Assembly (NCBI RefSeq): GCF_030247185.1
Contig: NC_080572.1
Span: 129,458,405-129,522,404 of the forward strand
From: Malaya genurostris
Taxonomy: Eukaryota > Arthropoda > Insecta > Diptera > Culicidae
Length of the DNA: 64,000 nt
Direction of reading: 5' to 3'
The translations under genes and the position numbers were made by a program. The notes below the pieces were generated by a model. It made no database searches. It was not told the origin of the DNA and saw only the letters and a program-made list of their open reading frames with translations. Below, piece after piece: positions 45,473 through 58,300 of the stretch; position 1 is the first letter of the stretch, and every line of letters starts with the position of its first letter.

Positions 45473-45559
45473 TATAAATAACATTTCTAAATCAATTGTA
45501 AAACATCTTGAAAGTTCAATAAGTTACATTTGCTACTTGGGACAGAACACAAAACTTCA

Positions 45560-45710
45560 CACTCGATCGAAACAATCCGACTCGAACGAAATACAGAACC
45601 GGGGTGAATAAGCATCCCAATTGCATCAGAAATGCATGAAACCACCCAATGGCCCATTGTCAATTTCAAGCAGTACCATTCATGTCCGTGTATAGTGTAT
45701 TTACTATCCT
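45560..45710. repeat. DR3 copy 3, distal end
   Basis: CATGAAACCACCCAATGGCC and CATTGTCAATTTCAAGCAGT correspond to 16420-16455 in copy 1. It confirms that the 42829-45541 element sits inside DR3. Confidence 0.6.
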
Positions 45711-45785
45711 TCATGAAAAATTGAGCATGAAAAAGGTTTTTTTCCAAGTGAGTGCCGCGTTTGAGACAATGCACCCTGCCACAAG

Positions 45786-46060
45786 TCAATGAAAACAATG
45801 GCGAAATTGAACGAATTGGGCTTTGATTTGCTTTCCCACACCCCATACTCGCCAGATTTAGCCCCCAGTGACTACTGGCTCTTTGCTGATCTTAAAAAAA
45901 TGCTTCAGGGAAAAAGATTTGGCTCAAATGAGGAGGTCATCGCTGAAACTGAAGCTTATTTTGAAGCGGAAGATAAATTTTTTATAAACATGGTATTGAA
46001 AAATTGGAAAAACGTTGGAACCATTGTATCACCCTAAAAAGTGATTATGTTGATGAAAAA
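45786..46060 (+). pseudogene. Mariner transposase C-terminal fragment
   Basis: The frame reads LGFDLLSHTPYSPDLAPSDYWLFADLKKM (third catalytic Asp), GKRFGSNEEVIAETEAYFE and LKNWKNVGTIVSP. After a small frame change the end corresponds to the usual TLxGDYVDE tail (AAAGTGATTATGTTGATGAA at about 46037). A different mariner family from both the 39 and 44 kb copies. No TIR was recognised. Confidence 0.8.
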
Positions 46061-46490
46061 AAAATATGGTGCAAAAAAAATGTTGTTTCCATTGTTAGTC
46101 TCGGGACTTATTGATCCATGTGTTAATAGTAGCATAAAATTTTTTATTTTTTTAATACAAATTGAGTGTTGTACACTTCCCACGTTGAGAATATTAGCAA
46201 GAGTCACAAAGTGGGTTGATAATCGAAACATCTATAGTTAGATGTTAGTTCCTTATCAACAGTTGCACTCTGTCCCACCGCTTGCTAATACTCCGCACCT
46301 CCTCATTCTGCTAAAAACAGGAGTCACCAGTCATCATTTGACACCGGGTAGGTATGAGGCCGGGGTTTGTGACGACCAAAGCTAAATCAATCAAACTGCC
46401 GATACAAACAGTGTGATATAATATTTGTCGCTCCTTCCAGGATGTCTGTCGTGCACCGTTGACCCCCAATTTGTCGTGGTATTATCCATT
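46061..46490. other. No recognised feature
   Basis: Spacer between a mariner scrap and DR1 copy 3. Confidence 0.4.
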
Positions 46491-46494
46491 TATT

Positions 46495-47990
<1,496 letters not shown>

Positions 47991-48092
47991 GGAAGACAAA
48001 ACAACAAAAATTTCGATATGAAGAAAAAATTAAAAATGAAATTTTAAAATAAAACACATAGAAACATAAAAATCATACTGCAGGCTTCGAGA

Positions 48093-49126
48093 TCAAGTTC
48101 GTTCTCGTTTGGGAGCAACTAATTCTGGGGAGGACGACATTGATTCAGCGGATTGATAAAAGTTTTTAATACGATCTAGGTCAATTTTATTGCAATTTTT
48201 TTTCGTTTTTGAATGGTCTTCCGTTTTCATTAATAGTACTCCTCCTCGGCCCGGCCGTACATACTTTATGTTTAAGAGTTTTCGAGAGTTCCGCATTTCT
48301 TTTAGCAATTCCAGAGAAGAGGTCGAGAGTTTCGTTTCCTTAAAAGATTTGTCAATAGCAGTAGCAATCAATGGGCCATGCGCCTGCTTTTTATCAAGAA
48401 CTATTCCTCTAGTGGTTTCGTTAGTGAAGACCACTCTTATCGGAATGGGGGTATCAGAATTTTTATTACCAGGATACAAACGGGATGAAAAAACAAGTGA
48501 ATCACGAGACAAATTAACACCAAGACATTTAAAAGTTTTTAGCACTAGTTAACCCACATTTTCATTAGGACATGGGGGCAAACCAAAGATCATCGCATTA
48601 TTTGCGACAGTCTTTTTGTTTTCCTTATCGTGATTTGTTTCTATTTTACTGACAGTGGCTGTTAGCAAAGTAAGGGAGTGTTTTAATGTATTAATTTCTA
48701 ACTTCAGACGTTCATTCTCATACTTCAATTCCTTGAAGTCCGACACTATCATATCGAACTTCTCAGATAAAAAGTTCTGAGAGGACACTACAGCACTAGT
48801 AATAATACCAACTTCCTCTCTTATCTGCTGCATTGATCAGCCACTGCGCTTGAAACAGTAGCATTAAGTTTACTGCTTATCGAAGAAATAAATGATTTTT
48901 CACTTTTGTGCATCTCAGTAATGCGTTTGTAAATATCGGAACACTTTACAGAACAAAAATAAGGATTTTGCTTCGCCCGCCGAGTCGCTACACCCGTTAT
49001 TCCTCGACATTTCGGATGAGCAGACATAAAGCAGTACAAACAAGTCAGAAGATCATTTTTGTCGGCCTCTGGCTGATGACAAATGCCACAGGACATGTCA
49101 TCAGCCATATCTCCCGGATCCATCAC
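48093..49126 (-). pseudogene. CR1-type ORF1 with PHD finger and coiled coil
   Basis: From 49126: MADDMSCGICHQPEADKNDL, CLYCFMSAHPKCRGITG and YFCSVKCSDIYKR form a PHD-type C4HC3 zinc finger (residues about 10-70). After a frameshift near 48830 comes a helical heptad-like segment (DFKELKYENERLKLEINTL). A stop at 48546 precedes a basic C-terminal domain (FSSRLYPGNKNSDTPIPIRV, LLKEMRNSRKLLNIKYVRPG). A PHD-like finger in ORF1 is known for CR1-group elements. ORF2 does not follow; DR1 begins about 100 bp downstream. It may be the ORF1 of the element at 36.6-40.2 kb or another copy. Confidence 0.7.
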
Positions 49127-49326
49127 AACAATTAGTTATCTAGATGCAAGCACACAATAAAAACAGATGACGATATTTTCTTCTAGTTTTCCATGTTGAT
49201 CGTAGTCTTGGGCTCGTTGATACTTACTGTAGATGAGCCGCGTTGTATATCGATTGCAGTTGGTAGTTGGTTTGAGGCTGAAAGCATTTTTGAAGCAGAG
49301 GTACCGGCTTCACTAGTTACCGTTAC

Positions 49327-49743
49327 TCAACGGTTGTCCTTGGTTTTGGTAGAAGATGTCCTTTTCGCAGTTTCAGTGCAAAGTTTGCCGTAGTGTGCAG
49401 GTTGTTCATAAAACTGAAATGTAACCAGCTGATATTTATAGGTAATCAGCGTTTTACACGGATATATCCCACCTTGATCACAAATGATGTTAGATGGAAT
49501 TGCCTTACGTAGTTGCATACGTACCACTCGCACGCTATTCCAAATACTAGAGAAAAAACTCCGCCATACTTCCCTTTCGATGGAATGAATTTCACCGCAG
49601 TACGACATATTTTCCCGAACAAACTGATCGCTTCCCTGCGGCGGATGGTCATGCACGCGTACTTCTATGACATTGTTCACCATGTACACAGGTGTTTTGT
49701 ATTTAAGGTAGCGCTTCGCCGTGGTCAGGTCGAAGCGAGACAA
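49327..49743 (-). pseudogene. Zinc-knuckle ORF1-type retroelement fragment
   Basis: The 138-codon frame reads MSRFDLTTAKRYLKYKTPVY, SDQFVRENMSYCGEIHSIER, NSVRVVRMQLRKAIPSNI and YEQPAHYGKLC. The last resembles a CCHC knuckle (CxxCxxPAHYGKxC type) in which the first cysteines have changed (TFQFY). The order is that of an ORF1/Gag-like protein of mosquito I-type elements: an RRM-like fold then a knuckle. No ORF2 nearby. Confidence 0.55.
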
Positions 49744-49800
49744 CTCACTGCTTCCTCTTGCTTTGTCGCCGAAATTTCACCCTAAATTGCAAATTTCTCC

Positions 49801-51889
49801 AATACTAACCCGATTCACGAAAAATCAAAAACATACGATTGTAGATAAATTATTTTACTATACATTTGGCGAAAAATATCAGTTAGAAAGCGTTTCTTTC
49901 GCGAGATTTCGTGCGAGTTTTGTTAAAAATTTTGTTTTCTTTTTTCTTTTTCTCGCTATAAACAACTCGCATGTGTAGGGATGTGCTACGGTTTTCAACA
50001 AAGCGTCAAAGCGTATAACGAGAAATGTTTTTACGCTGCGAAACTAAGGGGATGGTAAAAATGAAAACGTGTCGACTAGCTGTATCTTAGCTTATTTGTG
50101 ACCGATATTGAAAGTTTTATCATCTTTGGAAAGGTACATTCCTTTAGAATAAAATCGGTTATGGATAATGCTAAATAGTGTTGTTATTTCAAAGTTATCA
50201 TAACAAGTAAATAAACTGTCTTTGACTAACGATATCTCAACGGTTGGAATCATCAAGTAGTATTTCTGATCAAACTCTCTTTCACAAATTCAAGCATGAT
50301 CGGAACCTCCTAATTATTTTTTGCATGTTTTTAATGTTCAAAGTGATAACATAATATAATAGCTACATTTTAATATACTAATTAGTTGGATCTTATAACA
50401 GTTATATTTTGAAATAGTTTTCGATTCACTGAAACAACTTGAACAAATCGATGTTTTTGCTGAATTTTTCCGAACCTTGGTTGCATTCGACCTGTAGTAA
50501 AAAGTGTAAAGCAAATAAAAAATATTTAATATCTAATGGTCATATCTGGTATCAGATAAAATGTTTAAAAAGAATATAAATATTCATTTGCAAAGAAATT
50601 TAAGGAGTACTTGAAACTTATAGATGAAAGCAGAGCAAGCATCTAATCCTTTGTAAACATCAATCGGTTTACTTCATTCCTGTCATATTTCTGGAAGAAA
50701 AGAATTCCGTTGTGTCTAAAATATTCCACAAGATATTTTTACATTCCTTGCTAAGTCACAAGAACAGTAGTTGAGTATTTTTAATAATACATTTAGTGAA
50801 CTACCACTTTTCATTCCCTTGATACTCGTAGTGTTAACGACTTACTTGAAATTTTTCAGTCGAATCAAACTGAAAATTAATACCTACATTTGGGAAATAG
50901 AAATTCGAAATTTGTTTATTTTGTAACCTGCACTTACAAACTTCTTCGGGAGTTAGTTTATTGAATTAACTGATATAAGCGATAATCTATAGAAATATAA
51001 CATTTGCTTTATATTGTTTTTGACCTACAAACGACAACTTTCTAAAAACCCAAGCAATACTGATTTTGGTGCCCTCGAAGTAAAGTCTCGGTATTACATT
51101 CCTTCCGTGGAATTTGACCGTTCTGTTTCAACAGATTTCGCAGCCGATCCTTAGCATGCAGAATTATTGCACTGCTAGTGCTATGATCCTATTTACACTA
51201 AGAATCTTTACAAGCCAAGTAAGACTAGCGCCTTATGAATTGAACCGCCAACCCGGGAGGTTCTCTCAAAAAATCCTGTTTCAACCCACCTCGTTACACC
51301 ACCGTTCTTACTACCAGTAAATTGAAAATTTAACCAAGTTTCAGTCCAGATTTTCTTACTACAACTATCCACACTTATAAATCTAATCAGCTTCAAAGAT
51401 ATTTTTTCACATATTTTACAATGTCGTTTCAAATGAAAGTTTGAAAATTTTAAAAATCTTTCTGAAATTGGATTCGTTTGCAATTTCATGTCCACTTATG
51501 AAGCCTTAAACCCTTCGACTTAGTATTGAGATGGATTAGCCCGGTTTAGAGAAATCGAAATAACTTCCGTTGTTTATAGTTTTTGATTATTTTTTCCGAT
51601 ATTTCCAGAATTCGAGAAAAGTATGTGCATGAGAATGTCATATACACAAAGGCATTCTAGGAACCCGATGATCTGATTCGAATGATATACGTTAGCTTAG
51701 ACAAAATTTCACCGGAACACTGTCTTGGTTTTGAAACTGTGAATCATAAAATATCAAAAGTGTTTCATCCATCTTTTTGTTTTTTTCCCGAACAAATAAC
51801 AAAATGGGAATTAGGTAGAGCTGTAAACATTTCGCATGCTTGCTTGAACCTGCCTGTCAGTTTTACCTTTTTTTATATATATAAAAAAT
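49801..51889. other. No recognised features (about 2 kb)
   Basis: AT-rich DNA. Frames of 68-95 codons around 51.1-51.5 kb have no known motifs. No repeat ends found. Confidence 0.45.
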
Positions 51890-52215
51890 AGGTATAGAAT
51901 TCGCTCAAACTTTCGAAAAATTTTCCGAGGCCCGGAGGGCCGAATGTCATATACCAATCGATTCAGCTCGACGAACTGAGCAAATGTCTGTGTGTGTGTG
52001 TGTGTATGTATGTATGTGTGTGTGTGTGTCTGTATGTGTGTTGTCAACTAAGAGGTCGAGATCTCAGAGATGGCTGGACCGATTTTGATCAAACTAGTCG
52101 CAAATGAAAGGTCTCCCCGTCACCCAGAACGCTATTGAATGGTTTTGAGATCGGATGTTTACTTTTTGAGTTATACGAAGTTTTATGTCAAAATTTTCAG
52201 TTTTTTGACAGTATC
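51890..52215 (+). repeat. DR2, copy 2, with (TG)n tract
   Basis: TATACCAATCGATTCAGCTC, then TG/TGTA repeats (51984-52042), then GAGATGGCTGGACCGATTTT and CAAATGAAAGGTCTCC. Same block order as 14590-14830. Confidence 0.65.
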
Positions 52216-52644
52216 TGTCACATTTGACCTTGAAAACAGAATATGTTTCCAGACTCACATTTCGCTCGGTAATACCTATCTAACAAGCCATAAATTGTTA
52301 AAATCCGTCTATTTTTAACGGAGATATCGATATTTTTGTGTAAGCCATATTCCAGTAGAAGGAATTTTGAGCGCTGTATGAAAAAGCAGTGCTTGGGAGC
52401 AACATGAAACACGATTTTTTATACTGTTACATATAATTGTTTCTAAGTACCAAAAAGACTGTGTACAGCATCCTTTTTTATGACAATTTGCCTCGGACTA
52501 ATTTTAGCACGGTTCATTTTTGGCAACATAATCTTTCGAATATGGCATATGTAAACCAGATGATACCAGCATTATCGAGTTGGAAGTAATTCCATAATTA
52601 TATTGATTTAAACTATTTACAGCAATAAATGCTGGAAGAACATG

Positions 52645-53560
52645 ACTTCCATATACCATACGACTCAGTTCGTCGAGATAAGCAAATGCGTGTGTGACAA
52701 ATAATTTCACTCAATTTTCTCGGAGATGGTTAAACCGTTTTCTACAAACTCAGATTCATATGAAAAGTCGTATACTCCCAAACAAGGTTCTTGAATTACG
52801 TTTGGATCCGACTTCTGATTGCGGAACCACAGGATGATATGTGAAACGAAATTAAAATAATGTAATTAATTTTTCTCGTAGATGGCTGAACCGATCTAAG
52901 ATTCAAATGAAATCTAAGAATCATCTATGATTCAAATGAGAGGTCTTAAAATCCTATAAAACCTCTTACTTTTTAGTCAGATCCGACTTCTGGTTTAGAA
53001 AATGCAGGGTGATTAGTATAAAAATGTTCATTTCACATAAATTAATCAGGTTTATCGGGTTTGCAGATTTGGATAGTCGATTACCGATTACCAGTTTGAG
53101 CGGTATTTGTTTTTGAATTCGGAATGTACCCCCAAATTTTAATTCGCACTACAATTTCTCAAAGATGTCTACACACTCCTCAGGTGAATTTAACTGATTT
53201 CGGCTACACCGATTTTAGAATTCCGGTTCCAGTATCGAATCGATTCTCAAAGCTCAATCATTTTCTCAAAAAAGACCAAATCGAACTTCAAAACAAATAT
53301 TACAGGACTTAAGGTCCCATACAAAATTGGTGAATTTTATCCGATTCTGGAATTACAGATGATGAGTTTATAAATTTCATGTAAATTGTTCGGCGTAATA
53401 ATTTATGGCCATTCGAATCATTTTGGGCTATGCTAATTTCTGAATACCGGCTCTGGAAGTACCATAAATAATGACGAAAAACTCTAAAGTGGAACTTACT
53501 TCGACATCTCATGGAATGTTCAATCGATTGTCACACGCTAAGATTGAAATTCGATATGTT
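52645..53560 (+). repeat. DR2, copy 3 (diverged)
   Basis: TATACCATACGACTCAGTTC, CTCGGAGATGGTTAAACCG, then at least two further tracts of the type TCCGACTTCTGRTT, which are also seen in copy 4 (TCCGACTTCCGGTTCCGG). Right edge unresolved; it runs to near the TTAA element. Confidence 0.5.
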
Positions 53561-53596
53561 TTGCAGTTTCGGCATTACAGGGTAATGAGTGATTAA

Positions 53597-54686
53597 GGTG
53601 AAATGTAGCGGAATGCGAAAATCGCGTTTTTGATCAATTATTCAAAAACTAGACCGATTTTCGAAAAACCAAAAACACTTAAGTTTTCGAAATCAAATTT
53701 ATCATAACTAAGTATTCTTAGAATTTTGAAATTTTGCTTTGCCGAGCCGTAATTGGTTTTTGAAATGTATAAACGGTCACTGTTCCGTCCCACGGGGATG
53801 ATTTTAGAACTGAAAAGTAGTGTTTGTAGCAGAATTTCACAAAGAATCTGAAAATGCAACTCAAAATTATAAAATTTTAGCTAAATCAACCGAAATTTGA
53901 AAAAGTTTACATAAACTTTTCCTTATTTTTTTATTGCTTGCGCGCTGCTGTTTCGTATTGAGGTGGTGTGAGAAATGCACGGAGGGCACGGTGGCATTAT
54001 ATCGTGAGCAAAAATTACATATAAAATTATGACACGAATTTATGCAGCATTGGGATTTGTGTTGAAATAAAAACGAGTTGAATACAATAAAATGGGTATT
54101 GTAAGAAATTGTTTATTTTCTAAGTAACTGTCATTTATAATGCTAATAATGTCCAATTCTGTTGAGTTCAATGCATTGATGTTGCTGAAGCAATAAAGCC
54201 TGGCTGTGTGATATCGTATAACAGGTATTATTTTAGATTGTAGCAATTTTTATAGCAAAACTATAACTTCATCATTGACAAGCTGCTGAATGAAATACAA
54301 ACCAAACATTATCGTGATACAAACAATGTGATAAACATTGAAAAACAACAGGCATATACATGGTTAGCAAGTTGGTCAATACATACCTATACATATAACC
54401 TCATCACTAACATTCATAATTACTCATGATTTATAGCGCTAGTGTAATAGTATTCACTAACAATAACTATTGAATTAGCATACATTCAAAGTGTGAAGGA
54501 TTCAAAAATCCATTACGTCCAGTCTTTTTTACAAGCCAATATAACGAAAGCTAAGCCCACTGCGCTCAATCATTGAAAAAAGTTCTTGTTTCTATGTGTC
54601 CGTTTTTCTTGGTATGCTTTGTGCGACGGTTCGTTCAACTGAAGCGGATAAAATTTTGCGCGCATTTTATGACGCTACATTTCACC
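53597..54686. mobile_element. TTAA-flanked TIR element (piggyBac-type, non-autonomous)
   Basis: GGTGAAATGTAGCG at the left and its complement at the right end, each next to TTAA (53593-53596, 54687-54690). The TTAA duplication suggests piggyBac mobilisation. 1,090 bp, AT-rich, no transposase frame. Subterminal GCGCGC/GCGCAT motifs near the right end. Confidence 0.75.
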
Positions 54687-54869
54687 TTAAAATCTCAATT
54701 TGCCGTTTTAAACGACGATAATTAAAATAATGTCATGAGAACTAAAACACCTAAGAATATCCATGCAAAAACACATGCGTATTGATAAAAAAAGGTATCA
54801 TCTCACTGCTAGGTGGATTAATCACGTTTTTTTACAAGAGTGCATCAGATTCATATCAAAAATTTTAAC

Positions 54870-54990
54870 GTAAACGTTTAGCCTTTCCTTATAGAAAGGT
54901 ATTAGAATTACTGGAAAAACCGACTTTAGAACGGAGCCCCGGAGACCCATAGTGTTATATACCATTCGACTCAGTTCGACGAGATTGGGG

Positions 54991-55076
<86 letters not shown>

Positions 55077-55079
55077 TCT

Positions 55080-55110
<31 letters not shown>

Positions 55111-55715
55111 GTTTTCTCGGAGATGGCTGAACCGATTTTGACAAACTTAGAGTCAAATGAAAGGTCTCATGGTCCCAAACGACATTCCTGAATTCCATTC
55201 GTATCCGACTTCCGGTTCCGGAGATATAGGGTAAATCGTGCTGAATATTGTACACCGTCACTTAATCCGGCGAAACAAAAAACCTAAAAAAATTCTAAAC
55301 TGGACTCAAAACCGTTATTTTCAATCTTAGGGTCAAAGGTCTTATGGTCCTACCAAAAATTACTGCATATTTTCGGATAAAACAAAAATTTAAATCATCG
55401 TTTAGATTTTAAATTTAAATAAAAACTAGTAGAGTTTGTACGTCATGTTAGTTGGTGGCCGTACGAACCGACTTGGATTATACCGGTTCTTGGGTTCCGG
55501 TGCCGGAAGTGCATATAATAGTGAACCCACTTCGTTTTCTTAAGGATGACCTACACAAGCCAAGCACTGTTTCAATCTGTATGTTATACTAGTTAATGCA
55601 CAAACAATTCCTTGGTTTCTTTCAAAAATCGAAGAAAACATATTTGAATAGAATACCACAATACTATATATGAGAAAGGCATCATTACACCACTAGGTGG
55701 ATTAAAACAGGTTTT
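54870..55715 (+). repeat. DR2, copy 4, with (TC)n(TG)n
   Basis: CCTTATAGAAAGGTATTAGA, TATACCATTCGACTCAGTTC, about 40 TC units (54996-55079), a TG run (55080-55110), GAGATGGCTGAACCGATTTT, then GAAAGGCATCATTACACCAC and TAGGTGGATTAAAACAGG. The last block seems to be the other end of DR2; a similar block (CACTGCTAGGTGGATTAATC) at 54805 lies just before this copy. Confidence 0.65.
54996..55110. repeat. Compound (TC)n(TG)n microsatellite
   Basis: TC repeats followed by TG repeats, grown at the place where DR2 carries a short TGTGTG run. Confidence 0.95.
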
Positions 55716-55993
55716 TAGATTAGCACCACTCTTTTCATACAAATATGCAAGGCAAATGCGAGGCGCTTGGTTGGAAAAATGATGCCGACTTTGTGACATA
55801 AACGCTGAAGCATGCTTTTGTGAACTACTCGAATCAATCTGAATCAATTGGTGTCAAAAATGAGCTCAAATTTGTGTCCGACATTATTTAATAAAAAGAT
55901 AAACAATATTTTCATAAGACCACTTATAGGTGGATTAGGAAAAAAATTTTTTTATTGACTTGAACAGGCTAGAATTTTTTTCAACCAGTCATC

Positions 55994-56216
55994 GGCCATT
56001 ATTACCGTTTTCGTGATAATCGCTTTTATTCTGAATAACGTCGTATCGATTTTACGATCGTATTTCATTTATATTCCTAATAACGCTAGCAAAATCAAAG
56101 GTAGCTAGGATTCGATCGAACCACATTCGATCGAAAAATCAATACGTCGTTATTCAGAATAAGGGCGAATGACTTCACTTAGTTTTCACCGTTTAGTGAT
56201 ACCCGTAATAAGGGCC
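55994..56216. mobile_element. 223-bp MITE, ATC flanks
   Basis: Inverted ends GGCCATTATTAC and the complement of GGCCCTTATTAC, with a second inverted pair inside (TTATTCTGAATAACGTCGTAT / ATACGTCGTTATTCAGAATAA, one loop between). ATC on both sides (55991-55993, 56217-56219) could be a 3-bp duplication. No coding content. Confidence 0.65.
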
Positions 56217-56344
56217 ATCAATTTATCTGATGATGTTTCTATTTTTATATTTTGAAAATATTTAGTTGATTAAAAAGTTAAAATCAATATATTACTGTGT
56301 TTGGGATTCTTACATTAGCTTGTATGCATAGAACCAATTTTTTT

Positions 56345-56670
56345 CTATTTTTTCTGGTTCATGAATTTATTGTAAACAAATTTAATTTTACTAATGAAAA
56401 TGGCTAAACTATATTCCAATGCAAAACGAAAAAATATAATATAGGTAATAAACCCGAGATCGACGATATACGATATAAAAAATATAGCTAATAAATTATC
56501 CAGTTTACATTGACGATACGGATGACCGAACCAATTGTTAATTTCCTGGACACTCGAGTTCTCACGTATTTTCGCTGCACGCGGATTTTTCATACGGTCA
56601 GCTAGTGCGAGTTCTACTCCGCAATTTACTAATTCTAACGGATTCTCTGTGAAACTTTTGAGGATAAAAA
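56345..56670 (-). other. Possible exon or gene fragment, unrecognised
   Basis: After an acceptor-like TTTTTTTATCCTCAAAAG at about 56660 the minus strand reads FTENPLELVNCGVELALADR, KNPRAAKIRENSSVQEINNW and FGHPYRQCKLDNLL, then a hydrophobic stretch. The first 55 residues look protein-like; the rest reads like low-complexity DNA. It lies downstream of the stop and AATAAA of the YqaJ-type locus, so it is unlikely to be part of it. Function unknown. Confidence 0.25.
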
Positions 56671-56700
56671 AAATCAATAAAAACAACAGTTAATGTGTGA

Positions 56701-56709
56701 TTTATTACC
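56701..56709 (-). terminator. Possible polyadenylation signal of the YqaJ-type locus
   Basis: On the minus strand the stop TAA at 56712 is followed within a few bases by GGTAATAAATC, an AATAAA. It is very close to the stop, so this is only a candidate. Confidence 0.35.
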
Positions 56710-57499
56710 GATTAGCTGCGAATCTTCAAATTAGCAGAAATACTTTGCGCCACCAATATCGGCTTAAAAAGCTTCAACTGAGGATGTATGTTGTTTTGAA
56801 AAAACTGCTCATCATAGGTTATATTCGTTGATATCAAGTCCTTATGAGCAGCATCGATGAACACGACTGTAGCCGATAACGCTTTGGTCGAATGCATTAA
56901 GCTATGAACTTCAACCAGCACTGATTTTTTCGGGAAAACTGTTCCGTCCTTAGCGTTATACATGCTACTTTTTCTTTTTTCTCCTACTTCTATCAAATTT
57001 GAATATTTACCGCGCTTCGCTTTTTTTATTATGAAAATTTCCATTCGGTCCAATGATATGCCTGCAATACAAAATTTATCAGTTACTTGTACTGTTTTGA
57101 AAAATGAAAATAAGTGTTACAATTTAGAAGAAAAACTCTATAAATAAATTTCTAAAAGCACATGGTGTTTATATGAATCATTAAGTAACATGATCCCTAT
57201 ATTTATAGACGTAATATTCACAGCCTTATAGCAGGAATCAGAACTAATTGGCTCAAGTAAAACGTTCCCCTGGTTATTTGGAGATTTGTGCCTTGATGTG
57301 ACTTCTCATCATTTTCCTGATGGAAAGGTAAGGATAAAAGGAACATTGATGGGATTGCTAAGCATTGATTGCATTGCTAAGTGAGTAAGGTATAAAAAAG
57401 AGCACAAAACTAAGAAAACCGTTCCTGAAAGTATGCTGCACGATCAGCAGGTGTCATAATGCTCATTTAATAAAACCTTAATCCCCTGGAAGCGTTTAG

Positions 57500-58023
57500 A
57501 ATTTCTACAAAACCAACACTATTCTGCACTCCGAGAAAAACGAATTACAAAATGCATGAGCAGAAGTAAGTTTGGCGCCTTATAAGAAATCATTCAATCC
57601 AAGAAGAACGATGCATCCCTCTGACTACATCTCTTTTTCACATTGGGTGAGAAACGATAGAATATCCTTTAATTTAAACTCCCGAGACACAGGTTTCACC
57701 ATTCATGGAGAAGCTTAAACCCGGATACGTAGTTGTGTCAAAGCGGAACAGTTATATATTAGATGATATGAAGTACCGTAATCGCGTTCACAGAAATCGC
57801 ACGAATAATACTCAGCACGCTGAATAATACCCATGTGATAATTTAAATTGCAATGCCCAGTCAAATCTCTGCCCATGATAATGCATTTTTTTACATATTT
57901 AGATTCTAATCTGATAAAAATGCTTTTGTCAGAGCACAAGTTTGCAAGCTTCGCCAGTGGCTGGCATGTTTGGGTGCAGCTCAAGAACGAATCTTGTTGA
58001 AAGTGGTGAAGCCCATTCATTAA
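57500..58023 (-). pseudogene. C-terminal zinc-motif fragment of an I-type non-LTR retrotransposon
   Basis: The minus strand reads IIMGRDLTGHCNLNYHMGII, then YYSCDFCERDYGTSYHLIYNCSAL, a CCHC-type motif (C-x2-C-x8-H-x4-C), and LRIRV. This is the tail found after RT/RNase H in I-, R1- and Loner-like elements. It lies in the intron between exons C and B of the YqaJ-type locus and has no RT. Confidence 0.7.
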
Positions 58024-58076
58024 TTCATAAGATCGGTCATTCTGGTATTACTTGGCGGCTTGGCAGCTTAGTTATT

Positions 58077-58151
58077 TATTTATTTATTCATTTATTTATT
58101 TATTGATTTATCAATTTATTTATTTATTTATTTATTTATTCATTTATTTTT

Positions 58152-58182
<31 letters not shown>

Positions 58183-58300
58183 TTAAGTGCAGAGAAAAGC
58201 CCATTACAGCTGAAATTATCTAATCTCTTTCTCCAACAGGCATAAAACCTCCTGATCTTTTAAACCAACAGATTAACAATATTCAAATGGTACATAAAGT
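58077..58300 (-). repeat. (TTTA)n run and SINE-like fragment
   Basis: About 110 bp of TTTA repeats followed by GTGCAGAGAAAAGCCCATTA and GGCATAAAACCTCCTGATC, the same order as the 28927-29346 insertion. The TTTA run would be the tail of a minus-strand retroposed element. Confidence 0.6.

Larger units (their letters stand above)
42829..45541. mobile_element. 2.7-kb TIR element with CCCAAGTAGCA ends, host of a mariner
   Basis: Ends CCCAAGTAGCATGTTAAGTT (left) and the complement of CCCAAGTAGCAAATGTAACT (right). Without the nested mariner (44548-45472) it is about 1.8 kb. The interior is AT-rich and scattered with GTTGCACAA/TTGTGCAAC motifs (near 42868, 42943, 43003, 43815, 44332, 44430, 44503). 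No transposase. The target duplication is not clear (perhaps AC). It lies within DR3 copy 3. Confidence 0.6.

Noticed and set aside
54952..55261. Frames with Ser-Leu or Arg-Glu dipeptide repeats
   Set aside because: Artefacts of (TC)n and (TG)n in DR2.
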